From contig CM030366.1 in the NCBI GenBank assembly GCA_017893485.1, positions 180,693,981-180,757,980 on the forward strand: a DNA stretch of 64,000 bases. The letters are read 5' to 3'. The translations under genes and the position numbers were made by a program. Position 1 is the first letter of the stretch; every line of letters starts with the position of its first letter. The notes below the pieces were generated by a model, which saw only the letters and a list, made by a program, of their open reading frames with translations, was not told the origin of the DNA and did no database searches. Shown here piece after piece: positions 12,775 to 26,608 of this stretch. The DNA is from Hemerocallis citrina. Lineage: Eukaryota; Streptophyta; Magnoliopsida; Asparagales; Asphodelaceae.

Positions 12775-13279
12775 TCGAACTCCTCAGACGACGAAAGTGC
12801 CACCGAGGAGCTGAGAAAAGGAGCTCTGCTACCAAGAAGATTAGTGGTGCCAAGGAGCTTTGCCACCTACGAAAGTGCCACCGAGGAGTTGAGAAGAGGA
12901 ACACTGCTATCAAGGAGATTAGTGGAGCCGAGGAGCGTTGTGGCACCGAGGTGCTTAGTGGCGTCGATGTGCAGTTAGCTTTCAAACTTTGTACTAGAGT
13001 GTTGACGTGAAATAGAGATCTTCTCTTGTGTCTTTATCTTGTTTGTGTTGCCACCCACTGAATTGAGCCAGTGAGTTTAAGGGAGTGGTTCTAGAGAATA
13101 GGTGAACTCCGAACTTGTCACTGGAGTTAGCGAGTTATGGGAGCAACTCTAGCTAGACTCCGAACTTGTCTTTGGAGTTAGTGAGTTTTGGGAGCAGCTC
13201 TAGCTGGACTCTGAACTTACTGGTGAGTTGTGAGTAACTGGTGTAGGTCATGAGAAGATCTAAGCACAAAACTCATTGT
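12775..13279. repeat. Two short tandem repeat families, no gene
   Basis: 12780-12965 holds an approximately 80-bp unit twice (CGAAAGTGCCACCGAGGAG...). 13060-13235 holds about two and a half units of about 60 bp with CTCCGAACTTGTC and TGGAGTTAG words. Possibly leader or LTR sequence of the adjoining Tat element, not proven. Confidence 0.6.
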
Positions 13280-13929
13280 TGTTAGAAATTGTTGATGAGT
13301 TTAGCTAAAACCAATCCAATGAACAGTCAAACAAGTAGATCAAACCAAGAACACGAAGCATGGTCCCTGTTTGGCTATGCCTAATTTGGGGGAGAAATAA
13401 GGGAAATGCTATTCAACGAGAGATACAATATTCTCATCAAGAACATATTTATCTCTCAAGCCTTACTAGAATATAATTTGTTATTTACAATGGAGAACTC
13501 TCTCTATTGCACTTTACAATGAAGTACTCCCTCTTGCCTCTCAAAGGAGGCCAATACAATAATTTATAGAGATCTAGAGAAATCTAGGTTGTATTCTTGA
13601 TACAATTATCGTCTGATATATCCTGAAGAAGAAGCTACACGACAGGAGTAATACGATCTAACATATAGGAGAAGTTGGTCCCGAAAGATTTCCCAAGAAT
13701 CAGCCCAATAAACTGCTAGCCACCTTCAGGGATCGACTACCAAAAGTGGCAGTTGAGTGCAATGAACCCGAGTCCATTCCAGAGAGCAATGACGGTCGAC
13801 TGCCCATATGGCAGTTGATTACTCTTGCATGTTGCTAATCCTTCTCGCTTCCAACGATGCTTCGACCTCTTCTCGTTTCATCGCCTTCTCTTCACATCGA
13901 ACTCAAGTATGCAAAACATAAACCCAACA
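13280..13929 (-). mobile_element. Solo copia LTR (same family as 47280-50084)
   Basis: Plus-strand ends are TGTTAGAAATTG and AACCCAACA; the minus strand begins TGTTGGGTTTATG as do the LTRs at 20658, 47280 and 49406. It is 650 bp, with flanking 5-mers ATTGT and ACTGT (one mismatch), consistent with a target duplication. No PBS or internal sequence is attached, so it is a solo LTR left by LTR-LTR recombination. It holds GTCGAC words like its relatives. Confidence 0.85.
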
Positions 13930-15400
13930 ACTGTTTGCATCAAAAAGGTAGTGCAAGAATTTGGGAAGGAAATGCTAAAATTTATTGAAAAATCAATCTA
14001 AGAGGCTGCCTTCGTGGCTACTCTTTATTACATGCACTAACCGTTGTGTGATTGGTCTTTTTGAGAATTGAAAATCTACTACTATCTAGTGGAGGGTGTT
14101 AAGCACCCTCAGTGAACTTCCTCAAATGCTCTCTTGATACTTTATAGCCCCCCACATCTTCAAGTGTGTAAGCTCTTGGGCAGACGACTTTAGGAACCCT
14201 GTAACAAGTTATCCTCAGACTTGGTGGGGGAGACCTTTGCTTACCCAAAAGCACTTGGTTGGATCTTTTTTAGAGAGGGGAATCTCCTCTAGTTCATCAA
14301 CGGGCTCACAGTTAACTTGACTCCTCTCTTGGGGGAATTCTATGGCATCGAAGAGGAGGACTGAGCCCCCCATTCTGGATGTGTGACATGTGCAAGCCGC
14401 TTCTTGCCTTCCATTAACTTATCCTACCCCAACTGGTGTAGAGAACTTCATCTTCATGTATAAGGTTGAAGCCATAGTGTGAAGAGCATCTAGGCCGGGA
14501 CGGCTGAGGGTGGCATTGTAAGCGGCTTTCACATCAATGATCATGAAGTCCATGGTTTCGGTTCGGGTAGCTGGGGATTTTTCTTCAATCACGTCGAGGG
14601 TGAAAATTCATTCGATTTGGACCGGGTCCCCAGAGAACCCATGGAGGATGTACCCGGCGGGTTTCAAACGGTCCTTGGATAGGTTGAGGCCTTCGAAAGC
14701 TTCCAAGAAGACGATGTTCACCGAGCTGTCGTTGTCCACCAAGATGCGGTATGGTTTGTCATGGAGAGACTGATTACTAGTGCATCAGAATGAGGTGTTC
14801 GGACACCTTCTAGATCTTTGTCTGAGAAAGTTACTGGGGCTTTTGAGCTCCTGGTGGGGGGGAAGTTGTGCACTGAATTGACATCTCGGATAAACGCCTT
14901 CCTAGAGGACTTGGACTCTCCACCCACAGGACCTCCATGGATGGAATGGGGGATGGCTAAAGGTTCGAAATCCTGGAACTCGGTATATTTTTCCATGTGT
15001 TTGCTAGCCCCCCGAGCTGGGGGTGGCTCGAGCTTGTACTTGGAGAGGTAACCGGCACAAATAATAGATTCGATCTCTTCTTTGAGGTCCCAACATTCAT
15101 CCATGTCATGGTCGTTGTCCTAGTGGAATCAGCACCACCGGTTTTAATCCCTTCTTTTCCTTTTTGCTGGGTTCATCTTAGGGAGGGGGTAGAGTATCCC
15201 GTCTCCTTCGATTTCCATGAATACTGCCGATATGCTTGCATTAGGAGAGGTGAACTTATCGAAGCGAGGGATCGGAGGAGGGCAACGCTGACCGGACCAA
15301 TCATTCTGGGACTTCTTAGGCCCCTCCATATACTCACTTCTTCGTTTATTCCATTAGGAGAGCTCACTCCTATTGGAGCCTATAGCTACTGTAAAATTAC
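13930..15400 (-). pseudogene. Broken Ty3/gypsy Tat-lineage gag-protease
   Basis: Minus-strand translation from about 15330 gives the end of Gag (FTSPNASISAVFMEI), a zinc-binding-like segment HDMDECWDLKEEIE interrupted by stops near 15130, then the Tat signature IHGGPVGGESKS. Next comes protease: ILVDNDSSVNIVFLEAF near 14700-14750, where Tat members normally have VDNGSS, so the catalytic-loop Gly is Asp. A frameshift separates Gag from protease and TGA follows VQIE near 14610. VDELEEIPLSKKDPTKCF near 14240-14310 is the linker toward RT; RT itself is absent. A solo copia LTR lies at its left. Long plus-strand frames here are antisense shadows. Confidence 0.85.
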
Positions 15401-15990
15401 CGTTCTACACCTGAAAGCATTGAGGTGCATGCCCGAATCGTACGGCCCTAATTTGTTGCTATTTTTACTAATATCAATAATTATGAAGGTAAATTTTAGT
15501 TATTGCTAGATGTACTTAGGTATTGTTTTTAAGTTGTATGAGTTGCACTATGTTTAATTTGTTGTTTGTTATTATTGTCGTTTACCATTTTGGAACCCTA
15601 AGTCTGTAGGCTGAGATTGTTACAATATGTAGCTTAACTTTAGAAATTAGAAACACTAGCCGAATTTGACTTAGGGTGTAAGAATATCTCCCTTGGGCAT
15701 TGCTTTCCAAAGGGGTCTTCTCATAGTATATACATAGCAATAGTTTTTGTCCAAAAAATGAACAGCAAGTTAATTCACTCCACTTGAATGAAAATTTATC
15801 TTCAGATGGAGATTAGTATGTCGGTTTCTTTTTACATGGTTTAGAACAGAAGCCTAGTAATCATACACCTGCAAAATACGTATCCATTTGATTATTTGGA
15901 TTGCAAATGTTAAAAATGTTGATGGATGCACTTCATACTTTTGAATGTAGGTACCAGTCATTAGGAGCAACTATAGTTCCACGATGTACA
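15401..15990. other. Unassigned AT-rich stretch, probably LINE 3' UTR upstream part
   Basis: No credible frame or RNA gene. It leads into a LINE-type 3' tail and may be that element's 3' UTR; no RT sequence is attached on this side. Confidence 0.4.
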
Positions 15991-16055
15991 ATGTTTCGTT
16001 AATTAATCATTAATGAAGCGATGACAGTAGTCATCTTTTATTATAAAAAAAAAGA
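15991..16055 (+). mobile_element. L1-type LINE 3' end with stem-loop and A tail
   Basis: GTTTCGTTAATTAATCATT then AATGAAGC, a perfect 6-bp stem GATGAC (16020-16025) / GTCATC (16030-16035) with loop AGTA, then an A-rich tail. The same module ends the RT-bearing LINEs at 33060-33127 and 53240-53293. Confidence 0.75.
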
Positions 16056-16465
16056 AAGAAAGAAATCTTTACTATTGAGGAAGACTTGCCTCTTAAAAAC
16101 ATCGGGACTATCACTTTCGAAAGGAAAGCTAAGAAAGACAAAATGAATTTGATCATTTTTTTATAAAATTACAGAACAGGCTCTGAACTTGAAAGGGGGA
16201 ATGCTTTCAATAGGAGGAAGTGTAGTTCTCATTAACTCTGCCATCTACTTTATTTATCTATTATGAATTCTTCTTTAAGCTCTCTAACTGGGTGATAGGA
16301 TTGACCACCTTAATTTGAAGCAGATTCCTTTGGGTAGGAAAAAATTATGACCGTAAATGGGTAGCCACTATGAATGGCGAGAGTACGTGTAAGCCTAAGA
16401 TGGCGGTTTATGAGTACTTTTTTCTTCCGCTAATTTTTGGCGTACTTGATTGTAAGTTGCATATT
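16056..16465 (+). pseudogene. LINE RT fragment
   Basis: About 16190-16350 translates to pieces resembling the L1 RT C-terminal connection region: LSIGGSVVLINSAIYFIYLL, then after a stop and shift WVIGLTTLIES. The same block in LINE-1 reads LGGRIMLINSVINN...WVIGRIDKC. It is only some 160 bp long and broken. The rest of the span holds nothing recognisable. Confidence 0.6.
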
Positions 16466-16778
16466 TCTTCTGTGTCAATCTCATTGCATGAATACTTTCG
16501 ATCGTGGTGGTCTGCTCCTAGTTTATCACAGTGTGCACATGTCTCGTATCTGACCTTTTCATTTTTTGACATAAAGGATGAAGCTCGAAAGAGTTTCACC
16601 CAGTTAATATATATATATATATATTTCTTTCCATTTTTCTTCTATGTCAATCTCATTGCATGAATACTTTCCATCATGGTGGTCTGCTCCTAGTTTATCA
16701 CAGTGTGCACATGTCTCGTATCTGACCTTTTTATTTTTTGACATAAAGGATGAAGCTCGAAAGAGTTTCACCCAGTTA

Positions 16779-16795
<17 letters not shown>
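16466..16795. repeat. 172-bp tandem duplication with (TA)n ends
   Basis: Two head-to-tail units, period about 172 bp, each ending CACCCAGTTAATATATAT, differ at only a few bases. Minus-strand translation gives YETCAHCDKLGADHH twice, reminiscent of a Cys/His knuckle, but I cannot assign a family. Confidence 0.85.
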
Positions 16796-16809
<14 letters not shown>

Positions 16810-16810
16810 A
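16796..16810. repeat. Short (TA)n(GA)n microsatellite left of MITE
   Basis: (TA)n from about 16777 passes into (GA)n ending at the MITE start. The same order recurs on the other side at 17269-17380. Confidence 0.85.
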
Positions 16811-17264
16811 CAATGCTCCGTTGCAAACGGGGTCTGTTTGCACAGACCCGTTCAAACGGACCTGTTGGCCGTTGGATCAAGTTCATCATGATTCAAAGAC
16901 CGTGATCAAGCCCCGCCAGTTGAATGAGCCTAGGCCGTTGTTCCAAACAACGGCGTTGTTCCAAACAACGGCCTAGGTTGTTTGAAACAACGGCATTTTA
17001 TAGCCTAGGTCGTTGTTGGGAACAACGCCCTAGGTTTTATAACCTAGGTTGTTGTTTCCAAACAACGGCCTATGTTCAAAAGTGGAAGTGAGTGAAAGAG
17101 CGAATAAGGCGAAGAGTTATTTGGGACAAAATTTCCAAATTACCCTTCACAACTTAAGTGAGATGGGGTGATGGGCGGGTTCGATCACAATCTTTGGATC
17201 TTGATCGATCTGATCCAACGGCCAGCAGATCTGTGCAAACAGATCCGTTTGTAATGGAGCATTG
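16811..17264. mobile_element. MITE with about 100-bp terminal inverted repeats
   Basis: 454 bp. The left end CAATGCTCCGTTGCAAACGG is the inverse of the right end (…TTTGTAATGGAGCATTG). Similarity continues through TCTGTTTGCACAGA and GGCCGTTGGATCA to about 100 bp, covering roughly 16811-16910 and 17165-17264. No coding capacity. The centre is a cluster of palindromes built on CCTAGG and CCGTTGTT...AACAACGG. The superfamily is not decidable because the flanks are simple repeats that hide any TSD. Confidence 0.88.
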
Positions 17265-19320
<2,056 letters not shown>

Positions 19321-20657
19321 AATAAAATAATAACAAACCAAAATACCAAAACAAAGGGCATCAAAATATTTTGAAGCTTTAGGATCAGAACTCAAAGTTA
19401 GACTTGAAAAGAAATTAAAACTGAATCACTGAAGAGCTGTTGGAGAACTGCATCTTCATTAATCAATGATAATAGCATCTGCAAACTAAACAAAAATTAG
19501 AAAATTAAACAGTTTAAGGAATTGTTCCAGTTTGGAGAAAAGACACCACCCAATCATCTACAACATTCAAATTCAATTTACCCCTCTTTGCTGGAGGAAT
19601 CGGTTCAGACCAAAAGCGAAAGTAATATAAGAAATTATCAATAATAGAGTTAACAGGAGAAATGTTCTTAACAAAGATACTCGAATTCCATTCATTCCAA
19701 ATAAACCAAATAATAATCATCATAGCAAGGTCCCAGGCAATTAAATTTTACCCTTTTTTTCTCCAGCAACTTCACCAAGAACTCATAGAACCAGGTTTAC
19801 CGTTGAAATTCCAAGCACTATCACAAATCATCCATAAAGGTTGCACAAATCATCCAACAGTTTCATCATGAGAATGATTTCTTTTGGTGAGACTATGCCC
19901 TGTGGTGGAGCCGTGGTTAGGTGATATATGCATGTGGTTAGATTCTTATGACCATGTAGGAAGACTAGTAAAAATACTAGGCACGTACGGCGCAAAGCAT
20001 GCTAGTTAAGGCCTCCAAATCATGCTCACGAATGGCGGGCCCAGGGCGTTACACAAAAAACACTTTTTTGACCAAAAGCAAGGTTTCTCTTGTGAAGATT
20101 ATCGACAACAGGCAATCTATTATGAACAGCAAGCTAAACTAGTATTCTAACTCTGAAAGGTGCATTATTTTGCCAAATATATTTATAAGAAGGACATAGA
20201 ACTCCTCCAAAGTTACTCCTCCAAAGTTTAGAAATTTATAGAAAGTTTTAATAGAAAATGTGCCTCAGTTAGTCCACCTCCATTTATTATAATCTCTATT
20301 TTGCCATTGATAGGAATGAAGTAATGCCATGAGTTGAATATAATCAGAGAACAAAACATTCGACAAATTTTTGTGAAAAGTGATGCTCCAAACTCTTTCA
20401 TTGTTGACAATAGTAATTAGAGAAGAGATAGTTGTTGTAGGATTATTAGCAATGGCATAAAGATTAGGGAATATAACCGATAATTTATTATTACCAATCC
20501 AGAAATCGAATCTCACAGTAGTGCCATATCCACATATTTTTGTAAGCCACATTTGAATGGTTCCACCACTTTCCAAATACCCTTCTAAAAAGCAGATGCA
20601 TTAGCAAGAAGCATTAGCAACAAGTTTAGGATTAATTTCCCAAATTTTATTCCTCTT
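19321..20657 (-). pseudogene. LINE-2 ORF2 C-terminal part (zf-RVT), copy 1
   Basis: Minus-strand reading gives the C-terminal part of a plant L1-type ORF2: GNNKLSVIFPNLYAIANN and WSITFHKNLSNVLFSDY (20265-20576), then the reverse-transcriptase zinc-binding region and a terminal IIIWFIWNEWNSSIFVKN segment (19514-19723). The zinc-binding part is split at 19886-20054 by a 165-bp insertion that begins GTGTAACGCC on the minus strand; it is shared with copy 2 (46538-46702). The N-terminal part of this LINE is absent here but present in copy 2 at 50085-50740. Several stops and shifts make it non-functional. The empty site for the copy-2 copia is at about 19838-19842. Confidence 0.82.
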
Positions 20658-21257
20658 TGTTGGGTTCATGTCTTGCATACTAGTTTGATGTGAAGAGAAG
20701 ACAGTGATGCGACAGAGGTTTAAAGCGACGCTGGTATAAGAAGGAAGAGCATCAGGACAGGAAAGAGCAGCAACTGGAAGACAATCAATCTTGCCCTCTA
20801 TTTTGAGGGCATTCAATCGCTTCAGGGCAGTGGTGTTTATGGGCCAGGTTTGGTTAATTTGATTGAATCTCAATTCCTTTCCAAGTTGGATTGTGTGACT
20901 CTCATCGTATGGTTATCTCTTCAGGATAAATCAGATGATAATTGTATCAAATAGCAAACTATGGTTTCTCTTTATCACAAAATATATCATTGTAACGGCT
21001 CCAAGAAGAGTAAGAGGGATATAGTATTTCATTATAGAGAGTTTAAGAGTTTTCCATTGTAAGCAGCAAATATCGCCTGACGATAACTCTTGTGTTTTTC
21101 TCTAGTTGAATATCATCTCGGTTACTTCTCCCCCGAATTAGGATTCGCCCAAATCGGGACAAAATTGTATGCTTTGGCGTGTTTTGTTTGGTTTACTATT
21201 TGCTTGGTGGTTTGTTCGTAGTGAACGTGTCACAAAACTCAACACGAATTACTAACA
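20658..21257 (+). repeat. 5' LTR of copia element, copy 1
   Basis: Starts TGTTGGGTTCATG after CCTCTT, ends ATTACTAACA, 600 bp. Same insertion point as the LTR at 47280 in copy 2. It is followed by a PBS at 21260 reading TGGTATCAGATC (one mutated base). No 3' LTR survives in this copy. Confidence 0.9.
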
Positions 21258-22329
21258 AGTGGTATCAGATCATCATGTCGTAAATTTTCGCAGTTCAGGA
21301 GTTGCTCAAGTTCCTTGGAGATGACTGATCAATTCACAAAGATCAAGCGGTTTGACGGTAAGATCAACTTTGATCTCTGGAAGGTAGACATGCACAATAC
21401 ATTGGTTCAGCGGGGCTTGGATATATCCCTAGAAGGAGACAAAGGGAGACCAATTGGCACAAAGCAGAAGAATTGGGAGGAGATTTATTCAGAAGCTTTA
21501 GTTCTAATCCAGCTTTCATTGATGAGTATCGTCACGTGCGAACCTGTAGAGGGAAAGAAGCACGACAAGTCTTTGGGCGAGACTTAAAACTGACTACACA
21601 GAATTGTCGTCACATGATTGAATGCACTAAAAGAGAAAGTTGTGGTGTTTCTCAATGATGGAAGAAACCGCATTTCAAGATCATGTAGTGGGGTTCAATA
21701 TGGAGTTATCTGAGCTGATGGTGATGAGCGCCAATGATCTTAAAGTTCCAACTTGAAATATTTACTACAAAATTTATCCAATTTGTTAAACACCATGCTA
21801 GACGAGAAATCTACCAAAGAGAAGTATTCAGTAGCATGTGTGGTCGAGGGTTTAGAGAATGATGCACTTAGGAATGAGAGTCAGAAATCGATGTCTACTT
21901 CTGTCAGTTGCTTGGCGGTGGATGTTACTTCGATTGGAATGAAAAGTACACATTAGGGTGGGGTCTGTTGCCACCGGAGCAGAGGGATTGGGCATAAAAA
22001 GAGAGACTGTTACAACTGATTGAGTAAGATGGGAGGCCACGTAGTCACATCGTTGAATCAGGTGATAACTTAGACTATCTTCTGGTTTCAAGTTCGTTAG
22101 ATGTGGATTCCAGGTGGTCATCTGATTATGGTAGTTCTTCTCATATTTGCTCCGAGAGGAAGATGGTTTCTACTTACAAGTCTACAACTAGGTCATTGTG
22201 TGAGAACTGGGATTGGTGAGATTTTTGACGCAGTGGGTGAGGAAATAGTGAAGTCAAAAAATATCAGACGGAAAGGGATACACACTAGAAAATGTCATGC
22301 ATATTCTTTTGTTGAAACAGAGCCTGATA
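21258..22329 (+). pseudogene. Copia gag and protease fragment, copy 1
   Basis: Gag starts at the ATG at 21318 (MEMTDQFTKIKRFDGKINF) and shows the copia Gag opening and GLDISLEGDKGRP. Shifts follow near 21580. The linker to the knuckle lies at 21753-21956, and the zinc knuckle near 21965-22010 reads CCHRSRGIGHKKRDC, with Ser for the second Cys of CX2C. TGA follows soon after. A decayed protease start (WIPGGHL...) is at 22101. The element is cut at 22330 by a giant LTR, so integrase, RT and the 3' LTR are missing. Copy 2 at 47908-48970 retains the canonical knuckle. Confidence 0.85.
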
Positions 22330-22959
22330 TGTAATACCCTAGATTTTAAATAATGCTTTTGAGATTAATAAATAAATTAAAATGATTTTTGGTGATTTAA
22401 TAAATATTTTTCTGAAATTTATCTTTTTACACGTGCAAATATTTTCTTTGGAAGTTCAAAGTCAAAAATTATTTTGGGGAAACCTATTATTTATTTGTAT
22501 GTATTATTTATGAATTTTCTGGATTTTTATGATATTTATTCGGCAAATTTGCAAATATTACAAAAAGAGGAGTTTTTGTGCAAAATCACCACTTGAAGTA
22601 AAAAACACCAGATTTTTGGATTTTTTGGCTGAGCATAATTTCTAGCCAACTCAGAGGTAAATGAAGATAGCAAAAGCTCCAGCCAACTAGAACTTTAGAT
22701 CACATACTCCATCGGGCAGCGGATCACCAAAATCTGCAATTTGAAATTGCAGGAAGAAGAAAAAAGAAACAAGATTCCCATCAATGCAAGTTACGGGCCG
22801 CTTGTAGTGCAAGATGCAAGTACATGGGAAACAAATCTAAATAACAGCAGAAACAAATGTAGCATGGTAAAACACATCAACAGTAATATCTATCATAAAT
22901 CAGTAAAGCAAAGTCAACTAGCATGGTATACTAACAGGTATAAGTAACATGTGTCAAGT

Positions 22960-23460
22960 AATAGTGTCATATGGCAACTAACAGTGTTCAGTAACAGTAT
23001 CAGATAACAGTATCAGTAGCAGTATGTTCAGTGTATCAGTGTAATAGTATAACAGTATAACAGTATGACAGTATAACAGTATAACAGTATCGGTGTAACA
23101 GTATCAGTGTTATGTACTTACAGTATTGTGTCTAATACTAACTAGGTAGTACTTCATGTGCCATCCTTTTATCGCATGGTTGCTACATTTAAAACAATTT
23201 CGCTTTAGATTTTGTAGGGGGTCATATAGGGCAATGTACTCAGGTATCAGTAACAGTAACAGTAATAGTAACAGTCAAAACCTAGTGGTCCTTCTTCGAT
23301 TACACCTTCCTATAGAGAAGTGTGCAGTCAGGTAATTAGTAACAGTAGCAGTAACAGTCAGAACCTAATGGTCCTCCTCCGAGTACACCTTCCTATAGGG
23401 AAGTGTGCAGTCAGGTAATCAGTAACAGTAACCAGACAGTCAGAACCTATAGGTCCTCCT
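22960..23460. repeat. CAGTA/ACAGT minisatellite in LTR
   Basis: Dense runs of ACAGTATCAGTAACAGT variants, plus three repeats of a block with CCTTCCTATAG and AGTGTGCAGTCAGGTAAT near 23300-23430. Confidence 0.85.
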
Positions 23461-24969
23461 CCGAGTACACATTTCTATAATTTTTCACTACTAGATCTTT
23501 CCATTAAACCCAAGCTTGGTTATTTATTATTATTAGCAGACAGACATGTATGTGCAGAAAACAGAGTGATAATAGCATGGTATAAACATGTAACAGGTTC
23601 AGGGTGACAAATAAACAGGTACAGATGATAGACAGTCATATAAAAGAGTGAAACAGTGTAAGTTCTAATTCAGGACAGCAAGACAGTACAGTACTAAAAC
23701 AGCGATTCCCGTTTCCACAAAAATCGAAACCTGAATCCTTCGGAGATCGAAAATAGAATTCCAACCAAATCTAGTGGGTACATATAAGTCATATAGTTTT
23801 TCAAAAAATCACAACTCAAAACAGATTTGAATCCAGAAAATACGTTCAGCCAGAAATCAGTAAATCGAATTAACAGTTAGGAAAACAGCATCAAAACACC
23901 TCAAATAAATCCAGGAAAAATCTGGGGTATTCCCCTATATTTTTAGTATCAGAATATAAAGTTTTATAATTTTCTAGTAAGATTGTTTTAGCCAAAAAAA
24001 ATCAAAAAACATCAAGAACTGATAGTTTGGCAAATCTGGAATTCCCAACACTGCTGTACGAAAACTGTAATATCTCGCAAACCATGAAACGAAATCCAAA
24101 TCCGCCAAAGGGAGATGAAAATAGACAAAATAATCTAACTTCATATTTCATAAATATTTTTCATATAGGAAAATGAATTAGGGTGAAAATACAAATCTTT
24201 TCAGAACAGCGAGCAAAATCCAGCAAGTATAGTCTTTATAAACAAGCATGAAACGGCATATAAAACTCATCAATAAAATCCACCAAAATTCTGGGTAATC
24301 CCTAAATAGATATAGAAATACTGACCAAAATTTCAAATCAAAATAATATGTTTAGCACTAGTATCAAAATAGTTTAGTCATCGAAATCATCAAGAAACGA
24401 AATCTGGAAATGAAATACACCTCTGTAGTAAAACAATCATATCTCACACATACGAAATGAAATCGATCAAGGTCAGAGAGTTTGGAAAGAAGACGGATTT
24501 CTCTAAAAATCATATTTAATACTGAAATTAAGATTCTGACATTAATATGGTCTAAAATACCAATCAAAACTGATCACTGACAAAATACAGATTTTTCTTT
24601 TAACAACAAATCAACATACAACATGCGAAACTCGTTCCAAACACAACCAAACATGTTATAGAGTCTACTAAGTGTCCAAACATCATGAAGTAGGGTATAT
24701 AGCATGTCCACACAAGTATATCACATTGATCCAAACAAACACACAATTTCTCACAATTACTCTACAAATATAATCACACCAAGAACGGTCAAAACCTAAG
24801 TTGTTTCATGTCAAATTTGTGTCATGAGGCAACTATAGTCAAATAGCACTATAGAGACAATGCTCATCAAAATACAGCACACACGAGTTGTTACTAGAAC
24901 CCAACTACACTACAAGAGAAATTTATTACTTGTATCATACAAAGGAATTGAGTACAAATTACTTGCCTT

Positions 24970-25480
24970 AACCGACGACGAAAATGACGATGATCAAGAA
25001 TAATGGGAACGGATTTCCGGGCACGAACATAAACACAACGAACGGATCACGAACCAATCACGAACACACAATCACAAACAAGATGAAGACGATCGAGATC
25101 ACGAACACAATCGGACGGCTGAGATCGAAGATCAAGATCAAGATGATCGGATCAAATCGGATGGTCAGATTTCCCTGATGATGAAGATAATGATGAAGAT
25201 CAAGATCGATCGATCGAACGGCTGCGATCAAAGGAAGTTGATGATCATCATTATCGTGATGATCAAGAAGATATCAGACGGCTAGAATCTAATCAGATGA
25301 TCAAGAGGAGATCGACGGCCCACATCCAATCAAGCATGATGATCAAGATCCAATGGACGGCCAAGATCGCCCTGATGGTGATGATCAAGATCAAATCAAT
25401 AGACGGCTAGGAATCAATCAATCAAGATAATCATGATCGCGATGAAACGGATAGATCACATCCATCATGATCAAACCCAC
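24970..25480. repeat. GATCAAGATC-rich low-complexity block
   Basis: Dozens of GATCAAGA, GACGGC and ATGATCA words in short irregular tandem order. No frame is convincing. Confidence 0.8.
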
Positions 25481-26608
25481 GATTAAAACAACCCATCAAT
25501 GGCACACCTACTGGCTGCTGTTGTCGACTCTACTGTCTCGGTTGCTGGCTGACGGGAGGAGGTAAGGGGTGGAGAGTCGGCACCACAGTGCAGTGCTAGC
25601 GTCGGGGTGAGGCACACAGGGAAGGGGCTGACGTCGGGTCTAGCACTGCAGTGGCAGCACGATGAGGGGGGTCGGCTGGCAGGGGCGCAGCACAACAAGA
25701 GAGCGATAGGGCAGTGTCGCAACACTACAGGAGGTGCACACAGGGACAGCGGCCTAGGGGTTGCAGCGTCGCTATCGGAGTCGCATCGAGGCGAGGGCAG
25801 GGAGGAGAAAGGAAGGAGGGGGAGGTGCGGTTTCTGGCTGAGCACTAGGGAAGCACAGGGCGGGTGGGATGAAGCAGAGGGTGGAAGCAGGGATGGGTTA
25901 TAGCAGCAGCTATGGTTTAGGGGAAGAAGGTGAACATGCGTTAGGGTTAGGGGAAATAGGGTAAATATTGGTAAGGTAGAGTAGGTTAACGGGTATAGGT
26001 TTTATTTGGGTATTGGGTAGGGTTATTAGGGTAACAGGTTTGGGTGTGAGTGGGTATAGGATAGTTTATAGGGTCTGGGTTTGGGTTTGGGTTAAGTTAA
26101 CAGGGTATAGAAATGGGTTTTGAGGTTTATAAAAACCAATAGGAATAGGATTTAGTCAAATGGGTATTTGGGTTTAAAAATACAATAGGAAAATAAAATA
26201 ACCAATAAAATGTAGGATTATATATCAAGATATATACTGTACTACAATATGAAAATTATTTGAAATCACTACAAATACAAAAATCAATTGAAATAGATTT
26301 TTAAATCAACAATCAAGATAATAATATTAATAACAACAATAATAATTTTGATATACATATCAAAATGAGATTTGAGATAAACAAGTTTATTAAAATCCAA
26401 ATAGTAATAAAATAAGATACAAATAGCTGATCACTTAGAAAATAAACATTAAAGTTAGAATATACTACTATTCGAATAAAATACAATTTTCGGTTTGAAA
26501 AGATTTTAATAGAAGGCCCAAATCGAGTTTAAAATAATAATGAATTCATAAATAATCAAAATACGAAAAATATTCAAAAAATATGTATTTGGGAAAACAG
26601 GGGTTACA

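Larger units (their letters stand above)
22330..26608 (+). repeat. Giant gypsy LTR (plus), copy 1 only
   Basis: Begins TGTAATACCC and ends AGGGGTTACA, 4279 bp. The first 300 bp match the start of the LTR at 34954 (ACACGTGCAAAT, GTTTTTGTGCAAAAT). Flanking 5-mers (TGATA / ACTGG) differ. Left flank is copia internal DNA matching 48943 of copy 2; right flank is LINE-1 DNA matching about 50816. About 1.9 kb present in copy 2 is therefore missing here. No PBS, PPT or internal sequence is attached. It includes a CAGTAACAGT-rich block and a GATCAAGATC-rich block. GC-rich frames near 25483-25903 are not convincing genes. Confidence 0.75.

Noticed and set aside
12488..12866. Lys/Arg- and Glu-rich ORFs
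   Set aside because: Translations of the TTC/TCC microsatellite and adjoining tandem repeats.
14997..15509. 170-codon plus-strand ORF
   Set aside because: Antisense shadow of the Tat gag region, which has clear family motifs on the minus strand.
22960..23460. Possible CRISPR-like regular repeats
   Set aside because: Short, irregular CAGTAACAGT minisatellite without unique spacers, in a plant LTR.
25483..25903. GC-rich overlapping ORFs on both strands (120 and 98 codons)
   Set aside because: Both strands are open in a GC-rich, low-complexity part of a giant LTR; no domain recognised.
25925..26110. Telomere-like GGGTTAGGG/GGGTTTGGG words
   Set aside because: Irregular G/T-rich words without a regular TTTAGGG period; treated as low-complexity LTR sequence.
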